DNA from: JAQTTT01 sp041652755
GTDB taxonomy: Archaea > Nanobdellota > Nanobdellia > Tiddalikarchaeales > Tiddalikarchaeaceae
Direction: 5' to 3'
Length of the DNA stretch: 64,000 nucleotides
NCBI GenBank assembly: GCA_041652755.1
Contig: JBAZGS010000004.1
Span: forward strand, 19,886 to 83,885
The position numbers and the translations under genes are program-made. The notes beneath the pieces are model-generated. The model was not told where the DNA came from and ran no database searches. It saw only the letters and a list, made by a program, of their open reading frames with translations. Positions 16,400 to 25,112 of this stretch are shown here, piece after piece. Every line of letters starts with the position of its first letter. Position 1 is the stretch's first letter.

Positions 16400-17734
16400 A
16401 TGCTTGGAGGTTTTGAGAATGCTTTGAAAGGCATTATTAAGAGAATTGAAGGCACTAGCCATTTTGATGACGAGTTATTAGACAGCATTTTGAAGGATTT
16501 GTCTAAGACTTTAATCTCTAGCGATGTTGAGCCAATCTTAGCTTTCTCGTTCATTGAGCATGTTAAAAAAAGGGTTAAGGAAGAGAAAGGATTAAAGTTC
16601 ACTGTAAAAGAGCAGTTCATTTATGTTATTTATGATGAGTTAACCAAGATTGTTGGCAAAGGCAAGTCTTTGAATATTAATGAGAAACCTTACAAGATTT
16701 TGCTGGTTGGATTGTTTGGTTCTGGAAAGACCACTACTAGCGCTAAATTAGCAAAATATTACAAAAAAAGAGGATTCAAGGTTGCTTTGCTTGGCCTTGA
16801 CACTTTCAGGGCTGCTGCTAGGGAGCAGTTAAGGCAATTAGGTGACAGGATTCAAGTGCCTGTTTTTGTTGACGAATCTTTAAAGAATCCTAGTGATGTT
16901 ATTAAAAAGTTTGACAAAGAATTGAATAAGTTTGATATCATTATTGCTGACAGCGCGGGAAGGGACGCGTTAGACAAGGAATTAGCCAAGGAGATTAAGG
17001 ATATTAAACGGGAGTTTGGGCCAACTGAAAGCATTTTAGTTCTTCCTGCTGATATTGGGCAGTCTGCAAAGCTTCAGGCTAAGACTTTCAAAGAATTAGT
17101 TAATGTCAAAAATGTTATTATTACCAGAATGGATGGCACTGCAAAAGGTGGTGGTGTTCTTACAGCTTGCTTTGAGTCTGATTCTCCTATTGTTTTTATT
17201 GGAACTGGTGAAAAAGTTGATGATTTTGAGGAGTTTGACAATAAAGGATTTATCAGCAGACTTTTAGGTTTAGGAGATTTGAATGCATTATTAAAAAAGG
17301 CGCAGGAAGCGTTCAGTGAAGAGGATGCCAAGAAAGCTTCTGAAAAGTTTTTCAGCGGAGAGTTTAATTTAATTGATTTTTATGACCAATTAAAAGGCAT
17401 TAAGAAGATGGGAAGCCTTTCAAGTGTTGTTAATCTTATTCCAGGTGTTAGCGGTAAAGTTTCTAATGAATTATTAGGCATGCAGGAAAATAAGCTGAAA
17501 AAATTTGAGCCAATACTCTCAAGCATGACTTACAAGGAATTGACTAATCCTAAGATGATTTCAGGAACTAGGATTCAAAGAATTGCTTTTGGGGCAGGAG
17601 TAAGCGAGCAGGATGTTAAAGCATTGCTAGACAGTTTCAGGCAGATTGGCAAATTAAGCAGTAAGATTAATCCGAGAAAGCTTAAAATGCTTGAGAAGAA
17701 TTTTGATTTATCAAAGTTTAAAGGATTAATGTAA
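16400..17734 (+). CDS. srp54: Signal recognition particle GTPase SRP54
   Basis: 444 aa, full length. N domain, then G1 GLFGSGKTTT (104-113), DTFRAAAREQLRQLGD, DSAGRDALD, G4 TRMDGTAKGG. The M domain follows with GDLNALLKKAQ, a Met-poor signal-binding region, and the RNA-binding SGTRIQRIAFGAGVSEQDV. It binds signal sequences and 7S RNA and docks with FtsY. No SRP RNA gene was seen in the window. Confidence 0.97.
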   Translation: MLGGFENALKGIIKRIEGTSHFDDELLDSILKDLSKTLISSDVEPILAFSFIEHVKKRVKEEKGLKFTVKEQFIYVIYDELTKIVGKGKSLNINEKPYKILLVGLFGSGKTTTSAKLAKYYKKRGFKVALLGLDTFRAAAREQLRQLGDRIQVPVFVDESLKNPSDVIKKFDKELNKFDIIIADSAGRDALDKELAKEIKDIKREFGPTESILVLPADIGQSAKLQAKTFKELVNVKNVIITRMDGTAKGGGVLTACFESDSPIVFIGTGEKVDDFEEFDNKGFISRLLGLGDLNALLKKAQEAFSEEDAKKASEKFFSGEFNLIDFYDQLKGIKKMGSLSSVVNLIPGVSGKVSNELLGMQENKLKKFEPILSSMTYKELTNPKMISGTRIQRIAFGAGVSEQDVKALLDSFRQIGKLSSKINPRKLKMLEKNFDLSKFKGLM

Positions 17735-17744
17735 AAAGAGCTGA

Positions 17745-18884
17745 TTAGTCAACTTTTATTTTCCCTAATACTCCTTTCAATTCATTTAGGCATTCTTTAA
17801 AGTTTTTCTGCGCGCCATTTAATGCAGGGCCTTTAACTCCTCCTTTTTTTGAAGAGATTGAAGCGGATTTTTTTTCAACTTTTTCGTCAACTATTTCACG
17901 GCAATTATCCATTACTAAAACACTTTTTAATAAGCTTAATGAAGCTCTTTGCTTATAAAATTCATAGCTTGTTTTGTATTCAGCCATTTCGTTTTGTGTG
18001 AGTGTTGGAGTTTCGCTTAAAAGCTCTTTAGAATAGGCTTTGTTTTGCTTATACATTTTTGATAATTTATCTATTAATAGCTGTTTTTTATCTTCTTCTT
18101 TAATGCTTGACTTGAAGTTTGAAAGTATTTTTTCCAAATTCACTATTGAAAGTAATGCTGCATTTTTTACATCATCGCATTCAGGACCTAAAGCGTCCTC
18201 TGTGATTGTTTTTATATCCTCTAAATTATACCTTGTTGGGTTTGAAGCAAATAATGTAGTTACTGATTTTTTTCTGTTGTCAAAATGTTTCCCAAATAGC
18301 TTGATTCCAAATACTTGCTCGTCATCTTTGAATCCTTTATGCAAGGCTATCTCTTCATTTCCTGCAAGTGAAGATTTATTCCATTCAACCCCTTTGCTGT
18401 AATCATTGTAAGCGTTCTCTAAAAGGTAATAAAAAATATTGCTTCTTTCCTCCCTCATTTTTCCCAAAAATTCACCGCATTCATTGCTAATGTCATTTTT
18501 AAAATATCCTGCTTTTTTTGCTTTCAGCCCAACATCAACTATTGATTTCAGCAATGCATCATAGATTTGTATGAATTTATTTACTACCTCTCCATTAAGC
18601 TTTTGCGGAGTTTTAAAATAAGTATTCATTTTTTTGTTTAATCTTGGCTTTGTTTGCCCTAAATAATTTCCAGTTTTGGCATCAAAATGGTAACTTCCCC
18701 CGTCATAAAAGCAAAACACTTTAGAATCATTCAAGTATTCAAGGATCCATTTATTAGTTATCTTCATTGGAAACCCTTCAGGGGAAACAAATTCATATGT
18801 TAATTCAACAGGTTTTGATATTATTTGCTCTTTTGATATCATTTGCTCATAACTGTTTAAAGTAGATTCAAGTGCTTCAACCAT
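17745..18884 (-). CDS. Hypothetical protein, 379 aa, under the ACTA-N5-TAGT operator
   Basis: Not recognised. Soluble and mainly helical. Segments that stand out: KWILEYLNDSKVFCFYDGGSY with YLGQTK, NECGEFLGKMREERSNIFYYLLE, and a Lys/Ser-rich linker near the C-terminus (KKSASISSKKGG). The promoter holds a 15-base palindrome just upstream of TATA, shared with two other unknown genes. It is convergent with srp54, 10 bases apart. Confidence 0.7.
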   Translation of the reverse strand: MVEALESTLNSYEQMISKEQIISKPVELTYEFVSPEGFPMKITNKWILEYLNDSKVFCFYDGGSYHFDAKTGNYLGQTKPRLNKKMNTYFKTPQKLNGEVVNKFIQIYDALLKSIVDVGLKAKKAGYFKNDISNECGEFLGKMREERSNIFYYLLENAYNDYSKGVEWNKSSLAGNEEIALHKGFKDDEQVFGIKLFGKHFDNRKKSVTTLFASNPTRYNLEDIKTITEDALGPECDDVKNAALLSIVNLEKILSNFKSSIKEEDKKQLLIDKLSKMYKQNKAYSKELLSETPTLTQNEMAEYKTSYEFYKQRASLSLLKSVLVMDNCREIVDEKVEKKSASISSKKGGVKGPALNGAQKNFKECLNELKGVLGKIKVD

Positions 18885-18904
18885 AGTGAAATGTTAGAAA
18901 AAAA

Positions 18905-18937
18905 TCTTTTTATAAATATTACTATTTTATAGTAGTG
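18905..18937 (-). promoter_or_regulatory. Operator and TATA box of the 379-aa gene
   Basis: The palindrome TACTA-N5-TAGTA is centred at 18927, next to ATTTATAAAAAG (about 18905-18916) on the minus strand. The inner ACTA-N5-TAGT is identical to the sites at 7789 and 19090, while the outer bases diverge. Sequence downstream (AGATTTTTTTC) also resembles the other two promoters. Confidence 0.5.
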
Positions 18938-18971
18938 ATTTATTTAGCTGATTCTTAAGTAAAATTTTTAC

Positions 18972-19058
18972 TTAATTTTTTGGCTGTATCTCAATTTTTT
19001 CATCAAGCATTATTGCCTCTAATTCGCTTAAGTCTTGATTGTCTTGAGTAATTACCAT
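18972..19058 (-). CDS. Possible 28-aa peptide
   Basis: A short frame MVITQDNQDLSELEAIML... ending EIQPKN, strongly acidic. It has its own TATA box and the best-preserved operator (19090-19110), placed as in the 80-aa and 379-aa genes. Its ATG is in the same position relative to the operator. It lies just upstream of, and co-directional with, the 379-aa gene. It could be a real peptide, a leader, or the start of an ancestral longer gene. Confidence 0.35.
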   Translation of the reverse strand: MVITQDNQDLSELEAIMLDEKIEIQPKN

Positions 19059-19089
19059 ATTTAAATATAGAATAAAATCTATTTAAAAA

Positions 19090-19110
19090 TGTTACTAATA
19101 TGTAGTGACA
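19090..19110 (-). promoter_or_regulatory. Palindromic operator, third copy
   Basis: TGTTACTA-N5-TAGTGACA, 21 bases, matching the site at 7789-7809 in both arms. On the minus strand it is followed by ATTTTTAAATAGATTTTATTC, nearly identical to the promoter core of the 7841 gene. Confidence 0.6.
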
Positions 19111-19200
19111 GTTTATTTTTGATAAGTATTTTTAGGTTCATATTTTAAAATCAAATTATGTAAATCTTTTTAAAGGGCTGGGTTTTAATTTTAATTTTAA

Positions 19201-19356
19201 ATGAGCAAGTGCGATCTTTGCAAAAAAGAAATCAAAGAGGGGTTGATTGGCAAGATTAATGGCACTTACTTAAGGGTTGGCAAAAAAGTATTTAAAATAT
19301 GCTGTAATTGTCAAAAGATACATACTATTGATGAATTGAAAAAAAAGGTGAAATGA
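19201..19356 (+). CDS. Small zinc-ribbon protein, 51 aa
   Basis: Two CxxC pairs (CDLC at 4-7 and CCNC at about 35-38) separated by a strand-rich stretch indicate a single treble-clef or ribbon zinc site. The stop is 1 base before the L21e start, so it is in the L21e-RpoF-DUF655 operon. Its place suggests a translation or transcription role (inference). Confidence 0.7.
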   Translation: MSKCDLCKKEIKEGLIGKINGTYLRVGKKVFKICCNCQKIHTIDELKKKVK

Positions 19357-19357
19357 G

Positions 19358-19648
19358 ATGCCAAAAAGAAGTCATGGAAAGCAGTCTGGATGCAGAAAAA
19401 TATTAACCAGAACTCCTAGAAATAAGGGAAAAGTTAGCATTGTTAAGCAGTTAAAAAACTATGAAATTGGGGACAATGTATTAGTTAAAGTTGAGCCAAT
19501 GGTTAAAAAAAATCTTATTCATAAAAGGTTCTTGAATAAAACAGGAATAATTGTTGAAAAAAGAGGGAACGCTTACAGAGTTAGAGTAAAAGACATGAAT
19601 AAGGAGAAAGATGTGATGGTTCTGCCAGTTCATCTGAGAAAGTTGTGA
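19358..19648 (+). CDS. rpl21e: Ribosomal protein L21e
   Basis: 96 aa. Begins MPKRSHGKQSGCRKILTRTPR, then KNYEIGDNVLVKVEP, HKRFLNKTGIIVEKRGNAYRV, all typical of the L21e SH3-like fold. It opens the widely conserved archaeal cluster L21e-RpoF-DUF655. Confidence 0.96.
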   Translation: MPKRSHGKQSGCRKILTRTPRNKGKVSIVKQLKNYEIGDNVLVKVEPMVKKNLIHKRFLNKTGIIVEKRGNAYRVRVKDMNKEKDVMVLPVHLRKL

Positions 19649-19654
19649 TTGAAT

Positions 19655-19984
19655 ATGAATTATAAATTAATAAAAGAAGAATATGTAACTAAAGCTGAGA
19701 TTAAAAAAATCCTTAGCGAGAGGAAGGATTTGGAAATGGAGCAAAAGCTTACAAAAGAGCATACTGGCAACTATAAAAAGCTTAAAGCTGATAAGGCTTT
19801 GAAATTAAAAGAGGATTTGAAAAATTTGAATAATATTAAACTGCAAGAGGATTTAATTGTTAAGATTATTGATATTCTTCCTGCAAGCATTGATGAATTA
19901 AGGGTTGTTTTGCAGATGAGTTTAATTCCTTTCAGTGATGAGGAAATTGAAAAAGTATTTGAAGTAGTAAAACCTAATTTATAA
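19655..19984 (+). CDS. rpoF: RNA polymerase subunit F (Rpo4/Rpb4-like)
   Basis: About 109 aa from the ATG at 19655; a TTG at 19649 is possible. It contains TKAEIKKILSERKD, a helical hairpin, then the conserved IDILPASIDELRVVLQ and PFSDEEIEKVFEVV. Rpo4 forms the stalk of archaeal RNA polymerase with Rpo7. Gene order between L21e and DUF655 is canonical. Confidence 0.92.
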   Translation: MNYKLIKEEYVTKAEIKKILSERKDLEMEQKLTKEHTGNYKKLKADKALKLKEDLKNLNNIKLQEDLIVKIIDILPASIDELRVVLQMSLIPFSDEEIEKVFEVVKPNL

Positions 19985-20021
19985 TACAAATATTTCCTTT
20001 AATAAGGAGAGCTGATTAACT

Positions 20022-20588
20022 ATGATTCCATCAAACAATTTTTTAAAACCTGTAATAAAAGAGGACTATGCAATAGTTCTTGATTATTTATCAAACGGCT
20101 ACCCAATGGAGAATAGAAGAATGCCAGTTGGGCAAGTGATTGGCAAGAGCCATTTGTTTTTGCTTGAAGTAATACCTAAAAAGGATGTCAGCTTAACTCC
20201 ATTGAGCAATGTTTATATTGGAAATGACAAAAGGGATGAGATTCATCATGTTTCAGGAAAGATTCCTTATTCAAAGCTCACAAGCACTGCAAGGATGAAT
20301 CTGGATTTAGCTATTAATAATATTATTGACGAAAACAGCGAAAAATGGATTAATTTTTTTAATAAATCAGGACCTATTAGCAAGAGATTGCACCAGCTAG
20401 AATTATTGCCTGGAATTGGAAACAAGCATATGTGGGCAATCTTGGATGCCAGGCAGGAAGCCTTGTTTACAAGCTTTGATGATATCTCTTCAAGAGTTCC
20501 TGCAATTCCTAACCCTAAAGAGCTTATAATAAAAAGGATAAAAATAGAGCTTAATGAAGAGGATAAATACAGGTTATTTGTAATATGA
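20022..20588 (+). CDS. DUF655 protein (predicted nucleic-acid binding, HhH)
   Basis: 188 aa. N-terminal OB-like part with DYAIVLDYLSNGYP and VIGKSHLFLLEVIPK, then a helix-hairpin-helix region LHQLELLPGIGNKHMWAILD. DUF655 proteins occur next to rpoF and ksgA across archaea and are presumed to act in RNA biology; activity is not established. Here ksgA is 1.6 kb away on the opposite strand. Confidence 0.9.
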   Translation: MIPSNNFLKPVIKEDYAIVLDYLSNGYPMENRRMPVGQVIGKSHLFLLEVIPKKDVSLTPLSNVYIGNDKRDEIHHVSGKIPYSKLTSTARMNLDLAINNIIDENSEKWINFFNKSGPISKRLHQLELLPGIGNKHMWAILDARQEALFTSFDDISSRVPAIPNPKELIIKRIKIELNEEDKYRLFVI

Positions 20589-20863
20589 AGCGTTTAATTC
20601 TTTTTTCTTTCATTTTTTTAATCAGCATTGCTTTTTGCGAGGAATTAAATTATTCATACAATGAAACTATTGTGAATGATTCTGCAATTAACCCTTGGTA
20701 TTCTAATTATGTTGACAAGTTTTTAAGCTCTGATAATTCAGGCTTGATTGCAGTAATAATAGGTTTAAGCCTTGGTTATTTTATCGGAAAATTCGCTTTC
20801 AAATTCATAAAATTGGCAATAATTTTGTTATTGATAGCGCTACTGCTGCGTATTATTTTTTAA
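20585..20863 (+). CDS. Exported small membrane protein, 92 aa
   Basis: ATGA overlap with DUF655. A cleavable-looking signal peptide (residues 1-18, ending AFCEE) is followed by a short extracytoplasmic part with two predicted N-glycosylation sites (NYS, NET) and a C-terminal hydrophobic region (about 55-92) containing GLSLGYFIGKFAFKF. No family recognised. Overlaps the convergent gene by 4 bases. Confidence 0.65.
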   Translation: MKRLILFSFIFLISIAFCEELNYSYNETIVNDSAINPWYSNYVDKFLSSDNSGLIAVIIGLSLGYFIGKFAFKFIKLAIILLLIALLLRIIF

Positions 20864-21297
20864 TTTCCAATCATAATGCTTGAACTGCTTTCAGTGTAGT
20901 TAATGCTGATTTTCATTTCTCCTCCACTATAAAAAAACCCTTGGTATGAGGAATCAATAAGCACAAAAACGCATCTTTCAATATTTAAGTCTTGTATTAA
21001 TGAGCAGATTTCATTGCCGCTGAAAAATACTGAATAAGAATAATCCCCTAGTTTTTCAGGCATTAAGTATTTGCCTTCAGCAAATGAGCTTAATGATTGG
21101 CTGCTTGATTTATAAAATTCGGAAATAAGATAATTCGCATGCTCTGCAACATTTTTAAGCTGCAAGCCCAGTGCATAATCTTGAATTTGAGGTATTAGGA
21201 AATTATACAAAAAATAAAAAATTGAAACCAAAAATATTACGCCTATTCCGAATTGAAAAACTTCCCTTATTGCTTGAACTTGGGTTTTTTTGTTCAT
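20860..21297 (-). CDS. Archaeal pilin-like membrane-anchored protein, 145 aa
   Basis: A polar N-terminus with Lys/Gln (MNKKTQVQAIREVFQFG) leads into one hydrophobic helix (about 17-36) and then an amphipathic helix and a strand-rich external domain containing LPEKLGDYSYSVFF. This is the layout of archaeal type IV pilin-like proteins. Three bases after the 284-aa membrane gene, so probably one operon. Confidence 0.65.
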   Translation of the reverse strand: MNKKTQVQAIREVFQFGIGVIFLVSIFYFLYNFLIPQIQDYALGLQLKNVAEHANYLISEFYKSSSQSLSSFAEGKYLMPEKLGDYSYSVFFSGNEICSLIQDLNIERCVFVLIDSSYQGFFYSGGEMKISINYTESSSSIMIGN

Positions 21298-21300
21298 GGC

Positions 21301-22155
21301 TTAAGCGTTTATTAAATCAAGTATTGTTTCAAGCTTAAGTTTTCTTTGGCTGAATTTTTCTTTCAGTTCAACATAAGTTTTTTCAGTAATGTCCTTGTTT
21401 GCAAGCCTTGAATCCAAATTTTTTGAATCATTTTCTATCTGGTTTATCTCTTTTATTATTTTAACATCCAAGTTCTTGGAGCTTCTTGGCAAATCAAGCA
21501 ATGACCTTTCTTCATTGTCCCTTGACTTAACATATTTTGAGCTTATCAGGCTGAAAACTTGGGTTATTTCATTGTCTAGCTTTGATTTTAAAATCTTGCT
21601 TGTTGATTCTCCGCTTAGTATTATTTTAAAATCGCTTGTTTTATCCTCAACGTTGTAGATTCCGCTTGATTTGAACCAAATATTTATTGTGTCAAATTTT
21701 CTGCTTATCCAGATTAAAATGCTGATTAAAAGTAATGCTATGCTTAAGATAAGAACATAAGTTTTGTTTAAAGTTATATTCAGGGCGCTTATTGCTGCAT
21801 TTGGCAGAAAAAATAGTGTCAATGAAACTAGCCCCATTAGCCCTATCAGCTTCCACAACCAGGGATATTTTGAGCCTGTTTGCACTCTTTTTTGGGCGTG
21901 AAGCACTGCTCTTAAAGGCTTTAACCTTCCTGCTTGGAAAATATTCTCAAATTCCGAATCCTCAAACTTTGCGAATTTATTAATAGTAATATCATAGTCC
22001 ATTGCTTCAAGCAGCTCTAAAACCTGTGTTCTAAGCAATTCAGGATCCTGGCCCCTTATGTTTAATTCATGGAATACTTCATGGTTTTCCATTTTCTTGG
22101 TTTCAAAATTCTTCTCTATTTTCTCAACATTTGTTTTATTATTAAAAATATTCAT
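21301..22155 (-). CDS. Two-span membrane protein with cytoplasmic coiled coil, 284 aa
   Basis: A cytoplasmic N-terminal domain (about 1-105), a membrane hairpin (about 108-160) with the short loop NITLNKT, then a domain with GESTSKIL and a C-terminal coiled coil (about 225-284). No family recognised. The pairing with the pilin-like gene downstream suggests a surface or secretion role. Confidence 0.65.
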   Translation of the reverse strand: MNIFNNKTNVEKIEKNFETKKMENHEVFHELNIRGQDPELLRTQVLELLEAMDYDITINKFAKFEDSEFENIFQAGRLKPLRAVLHAQKRVQTGSKYPWLWKLIGLMGLVSLTLFFLPNAAISALNITLNKTYVLILSIALLLISILIWISRKFDTINIWFKSSGIYNVEDKTSDFKIILSGESTSKILKSKLDNEITQVFSLISSKYVKSRDNEERSLLDLPRSSKNLDVKIIKEINQIENDSKNLDSRLANKDITEKTYVELKEKFSQRKLKLETILDLINA

Positions 22156-22200
22156 GACTTAAATTAATATTTAAGAGTATAAAAACCTTTTTTTTATAAG

Positions 22201-22935
22201 TCATTTAAACTTCTCGTATTCCTTCAACAGTTCAGGTATGCTTAATGTCACTACTTTTTTGTCTGAGTTTTTTTCTAATATTGGCTTTAGCTTTCTTTTG
22301 TCTAATTCATCAGTCCATTCCCTTCTTCCGCATATCAATGCATTCTTAACGCTCTTGTTTTTGAACTCAAATAATGTTTTTATGAATCTGAAAAATCCTT
22401 CGTCATAATCTTTTCCTGTTGGCAGGAATTCAACTAATGCGCTGTCAACTTTAGGCACTGGCTTAAAACATTGCTTTGAAACTATTAGCTTAATCTTTGG
22501 AATTGACAAGTGATTTGCAAGAACTGTCAGCCTTGAGTAATCTTTAGTGCTTGGTCTAGCAACTATTCTTTGTGCAAATTCTTTTTGGTAAAGGATTACG
22601 CATCTTTTTTTCTCCCTTAAGATTTTCTCAGTAATCTTGCCGCTAAGGTGATATGGAATATTTCCAACAATTAAGGTTACCTCTTTTGGAATCTTAACAT
22701 CCAAAAAATCTTTGTTGATTATTTCTGCGCCTAAATTATTAATGTAAGGAATTAATGATTTATCTATCTCGCAAGCAAAAACTTTTTTAGCATCATTAAC
22801 TAAGTATTTAGTGAGCACTCCTTTTCCTGGGCCTATTTCAAAAACTGTGTCATTTTTTGTTGCACCAATAATCTCTGCAATTTTTTTTAGGACTGACTCA
22901 TCTTTCAGGAATACCTGGCTTAATTTCGGCTTCAT
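22201..22935 (-). CDS. ksgA: 16S rRNA dimethyladenosine transferase KsgA/RsmA
   Basis: 244 aa. N-terminal KPKLSQVFLKDESVL, SAM motif I EIGPGKGVLT (about 32-41), acidic motif II CEID, and the catalytic NIPYHLSG, all as in KsgA/Dim1. It dimethylates two adjacent adenines near the 3' end of 16S rRNA. The C-terminal domain is shorter than in bacteria. Overlaps the preceding gene by ATGA. Confidence 0.95.
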   Translation of the reverse strand: MKPKLSQVFLKDESVLKKIAEIIGATKNDTVFEIGPGKGVLTKYLVNDAKKVFACEIDKSLIPYINNLGAEIINKDFLDVKIPKEVTLIVGNIPYHLSGKITEKILREKKRCVILYQKEFAQRIVARPSTKDYSRLTVLANHLSIPKIKLIVSKQCFKPVPKVDSALVEFLPTGKDYDEGFFRFIKTLFEFKNKSVKNALICGRREWTDELDKRKLKPILEKNSDKKVVTLSIPELLKEYEKFK

Positions 22936-23912
22936 TGTCTCACTAGCTTAATCATGCTTTTATCATTGCATTTTATGCTTCCAATTATTTTAAAGCCGAA
23001 TTCTTCAAATTTGCCAGCTATCTCCTGATTAGTTAATATTACTATAGTGCATTTCTTTTTCATCACGTAATCCATTTGGAAGAAAAACTTTTCTAAGTCA
23101 ACATTTTTAGGTAGTGCTGAAACAAAATAGTCAAATTTGTCCTCCTTTAAAGTGTAATCAATGTCATTTAATGTGCTGAAACCGAATTCTATAAACTTGG
23201 ATGTTTTTGATAGCTTTGCATTCTGCTTTGCGAATTTCAAGTCAGCCATTGAATCAGAGTAACAGGATAATTTGTTTTTCAGGGGCTTGACTTTTGGCTC
23301 TAAAATTTCAAAATCATAATTTTTTGAGTTAAAATAAGCTGGTCCAACTTTAAGAAGCTTTAATGCGCATTCTATTATTACGTAGCCTTCATGGCTAAAA
23401 GCGTCCAATAAGTTTCCATTGTCATTGTATCCTGAGTAATCAACCATTGCTTTGCAGTAATCTGCTGTTACGAATTCGTTGTTGTTTGTTGAGTAGCCTC
23501 TTTTGATTAAATTATCAGCTCCAGCAATATCCACATAGCAATAATATTTTTCATTTATTTTTTCAACAAAAAAAGTTTTATCAGGATTTTCCAGTGAAAC
23601 CTGGGCATTTGTTGAATCTTTTATGATTTGGCCTAAATCTATGCATACCTGCTTTTCGCTGCATTTCACTTTGAATGATTCATCGCTTTTCAGATAATTC
23701 TTAAAATTTGCATTAATGTTTTTTATGCTTAAAAATTCCAATACCAATAAGCATATCTTTTCAGGCAAGAATGAATTAATAATTAGCTCTTTATAATCTG
23801 AATCAACGAGCAATCTGGAATCATCCAAATCATTGATTGATTTGCAGAAAGGTTGAATCTCTTTTTTTACGAATTCTTTAAGCTCTTTTTTGAACTGAAC
23901 TATTAATAACAT
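22932..23912 (-). CDS. THUMP-like RNA methyltransferase, apparently decayed
   Basis: 326 aa with the order of a Trm14/TrmG10-type enzyme. A THUMP-like part includes LENPDKTFFVEKI and YCYVDIAG, then a linker with LIKRGYS, then a Rossmann methyltransferase. But motif I, normally LLDPFCGSGT, reads LLDAFSHEGYVIIECAL, and the catalytic D/N-PP-Y position reads SALPKN. Loss of both suggests it no longer binds SAM or methylates and may act as an RNA-binding partner for the co-transcribed KsgA (inference). Confidence 0.6.
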   Translation of the reverse strand: MLLIVQFKKELKEFVKKEIQPFCKSINDLDDSRLLVDSDYKELIINSFLPEKICLLVLEFLSIKNINANFKNYLKSDESFKVKCSEKQVCIDLGQIIKDSTNAQVSLENPDKTFFVEKINEKYYCYVDIAGADNLIKRGYSTNNNEFVTADYCKAMVDYSGYNDNGNLLDAFSHEGYVIIECALKLLKVGPAYFNSKNYDFEILEPKVKPLKNKLSCYSDSMADLKFAKQNAKLSKTSKFIEFGFSTLNDIDYTLKEDKFDYFVSALPKNVDLEKFFFQMDYVMKKKCTIVILTNQEIAGKFEEFGFKIIGSIKCNDKSMIKLVRQ

Positions 23913-23946
23913 AATTTTATAAAAACTTGCTTTGTTTTTTAATTTT

Positions 23947-24504
23947 ATGCAATTTGAGTATAAAAGGAAAATATTTCATATGCTTCTTGGAATAACCATG
24001 TCTTTTATGATTTTTAACATTAGAAAAATTTATTTGGTGACTTTTTTGACTGGAATCATTTGCATAGGCATTATTATAAGGCTCTTAATTCTCAAGGGGT
24101 TTAGGTTCAGGCTAATTGAATCCTTTTTGCTTACTTTCGGAAGGCCGATGGAGGTTGGAATGGGTGCAATGAATTATTTTATTGGAATGCTGTTATCACT
24201 GATTTTTCCATTTCCAAGGGAGTATTCTGCAATTAGTGTATTAATATTAGGGGTAAGTGATGGCTTGGCAACAATAATAGGAATAAATTCTAAGTATAAA
24301 ATTTATAAAAACAAGACTTTTTCAGGCACTATTGCATTTTTCACAACTAGTTATTTGATTTTGATTATTGGAATGAATTCAATAATGTCATCTTTAGGGG
24401 TTTCGCTAGTTTTAACAGCTCTTGAGCTTTTCAGCCCAATAGATGACAATTTATTAATACCCACTGCTGGAACTCTCTTGATCTCTTTTGTTAAGCTAAT
24501 TTAG
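23947..24504 (+). CDS. CTP-dependent lipid kinase family membrane protein
   Basis: 185 aa from the ATG at 23947; a TTG at 23932 would add five residues. It has about six hydrophobic segments and the family core VSDGLATIIGINSKYK, NKTFSGTIAFF and LELFSPIDDNLLIPTAGTLL. Probable phosphorylation of an isoprenoid alcohol by CTP. A tandem paralog follows 50 bases later. Confidence 0.82.
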   Translation: MQFEYKRKIFHMLLGITMSFMIFNIRKIYLVTFLTGIICIGIIIRLLILKGFRFRLIESFLLTFGRPMEVGMGAMNYFIGMLLSLIFPFPREYSAISVLILGVSDGLATIIGINSKYKIYKNKTFSGTIAFFTTSYLILIIGMNSIMSSLGVSLVLTALELFSPIDDNLLIPTAGTLLISFVKLI

Positions 24505-24554
24505 GCTTAAGCTAAAAAAGATTTAAAAACAATGAATTAATAATTTTTATATGT

Positions 24555-25112
24555 ATGAAAATTAACTGGACTGAAATTAAAAGAAAAGTTTGGCATATTT
24601 TATGGGGAATATTTTTTTACATACTTATCAAGTTTAGCTATAAAAATTTTTACCAATTAGTCATGATTTCAATGCTGATTTTTGGAATTTGCATAATAAT
24701 CATAAGGAGAAAGAAGATAAAAGTTGGCTGGATTGAGTATTTGATTAAAACTATTGGAAGGGAAGGGGAAGGAATAGAAGCCTCGTTTTATTATGTTTTA
24801 AGCATATTCTTGTCTAGCATTTTTTTTGAGCAGCAAATAGTTGCATTATCAGCTTTGGTTTTAGGAGTCTGCGATGGACTTGCTACAATTTTTGGAGTTC
24901 ATGGAAAGAACAAGTTGTATAAGAAAAAAACTGTTGAAGGCTCAAGCGCTTTTTTGGTTTCATGCTTTTTGATTGTTTACCTGTCGGGTTATGGAAAATT
25001 GGTTGCTTTATTGACTGGAATTCTTCTTACAGCTGTTGAATTATTCACTGACATTAATGACAATTTAATAATTCCTCCAGTATTTTCATTATTATTAAAA
25101 ATACTTGGATAG
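24555..25112 (+). CDS. CTP-dependent lipid kinase family membrane protein, tandem paralog
   Basis: 185 aa, similar throughout to the preceding gene: KRKVWHILWGI at the start, the core VCDGLATIFGVHGKNK, KKTVEGSSAFL, and VELFTDINDNLIIPPVFSLLL. The two differ enough to be an old duplication, perhaps with different lipid substrates. Its end overlaps the convergent Dph2-like gene by 18 bases. Confidence 0.82.
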   Translation: MKINWTEIKRKVWHILWGIFFYILIKFSYKNFYQLVMISMLIFGICIIIIRRKKIKVGWIEYLIKTIGREGEGIEASFYYVLSIFLSSIFFEQQIVALSALVLGVCDGLATIFGVHGKNKLYKKKTVEGSSAFLVSCFLIVYLSGYGKLVALLTGILLTAVELFTDINDNLIIPPVFSLLLKILG

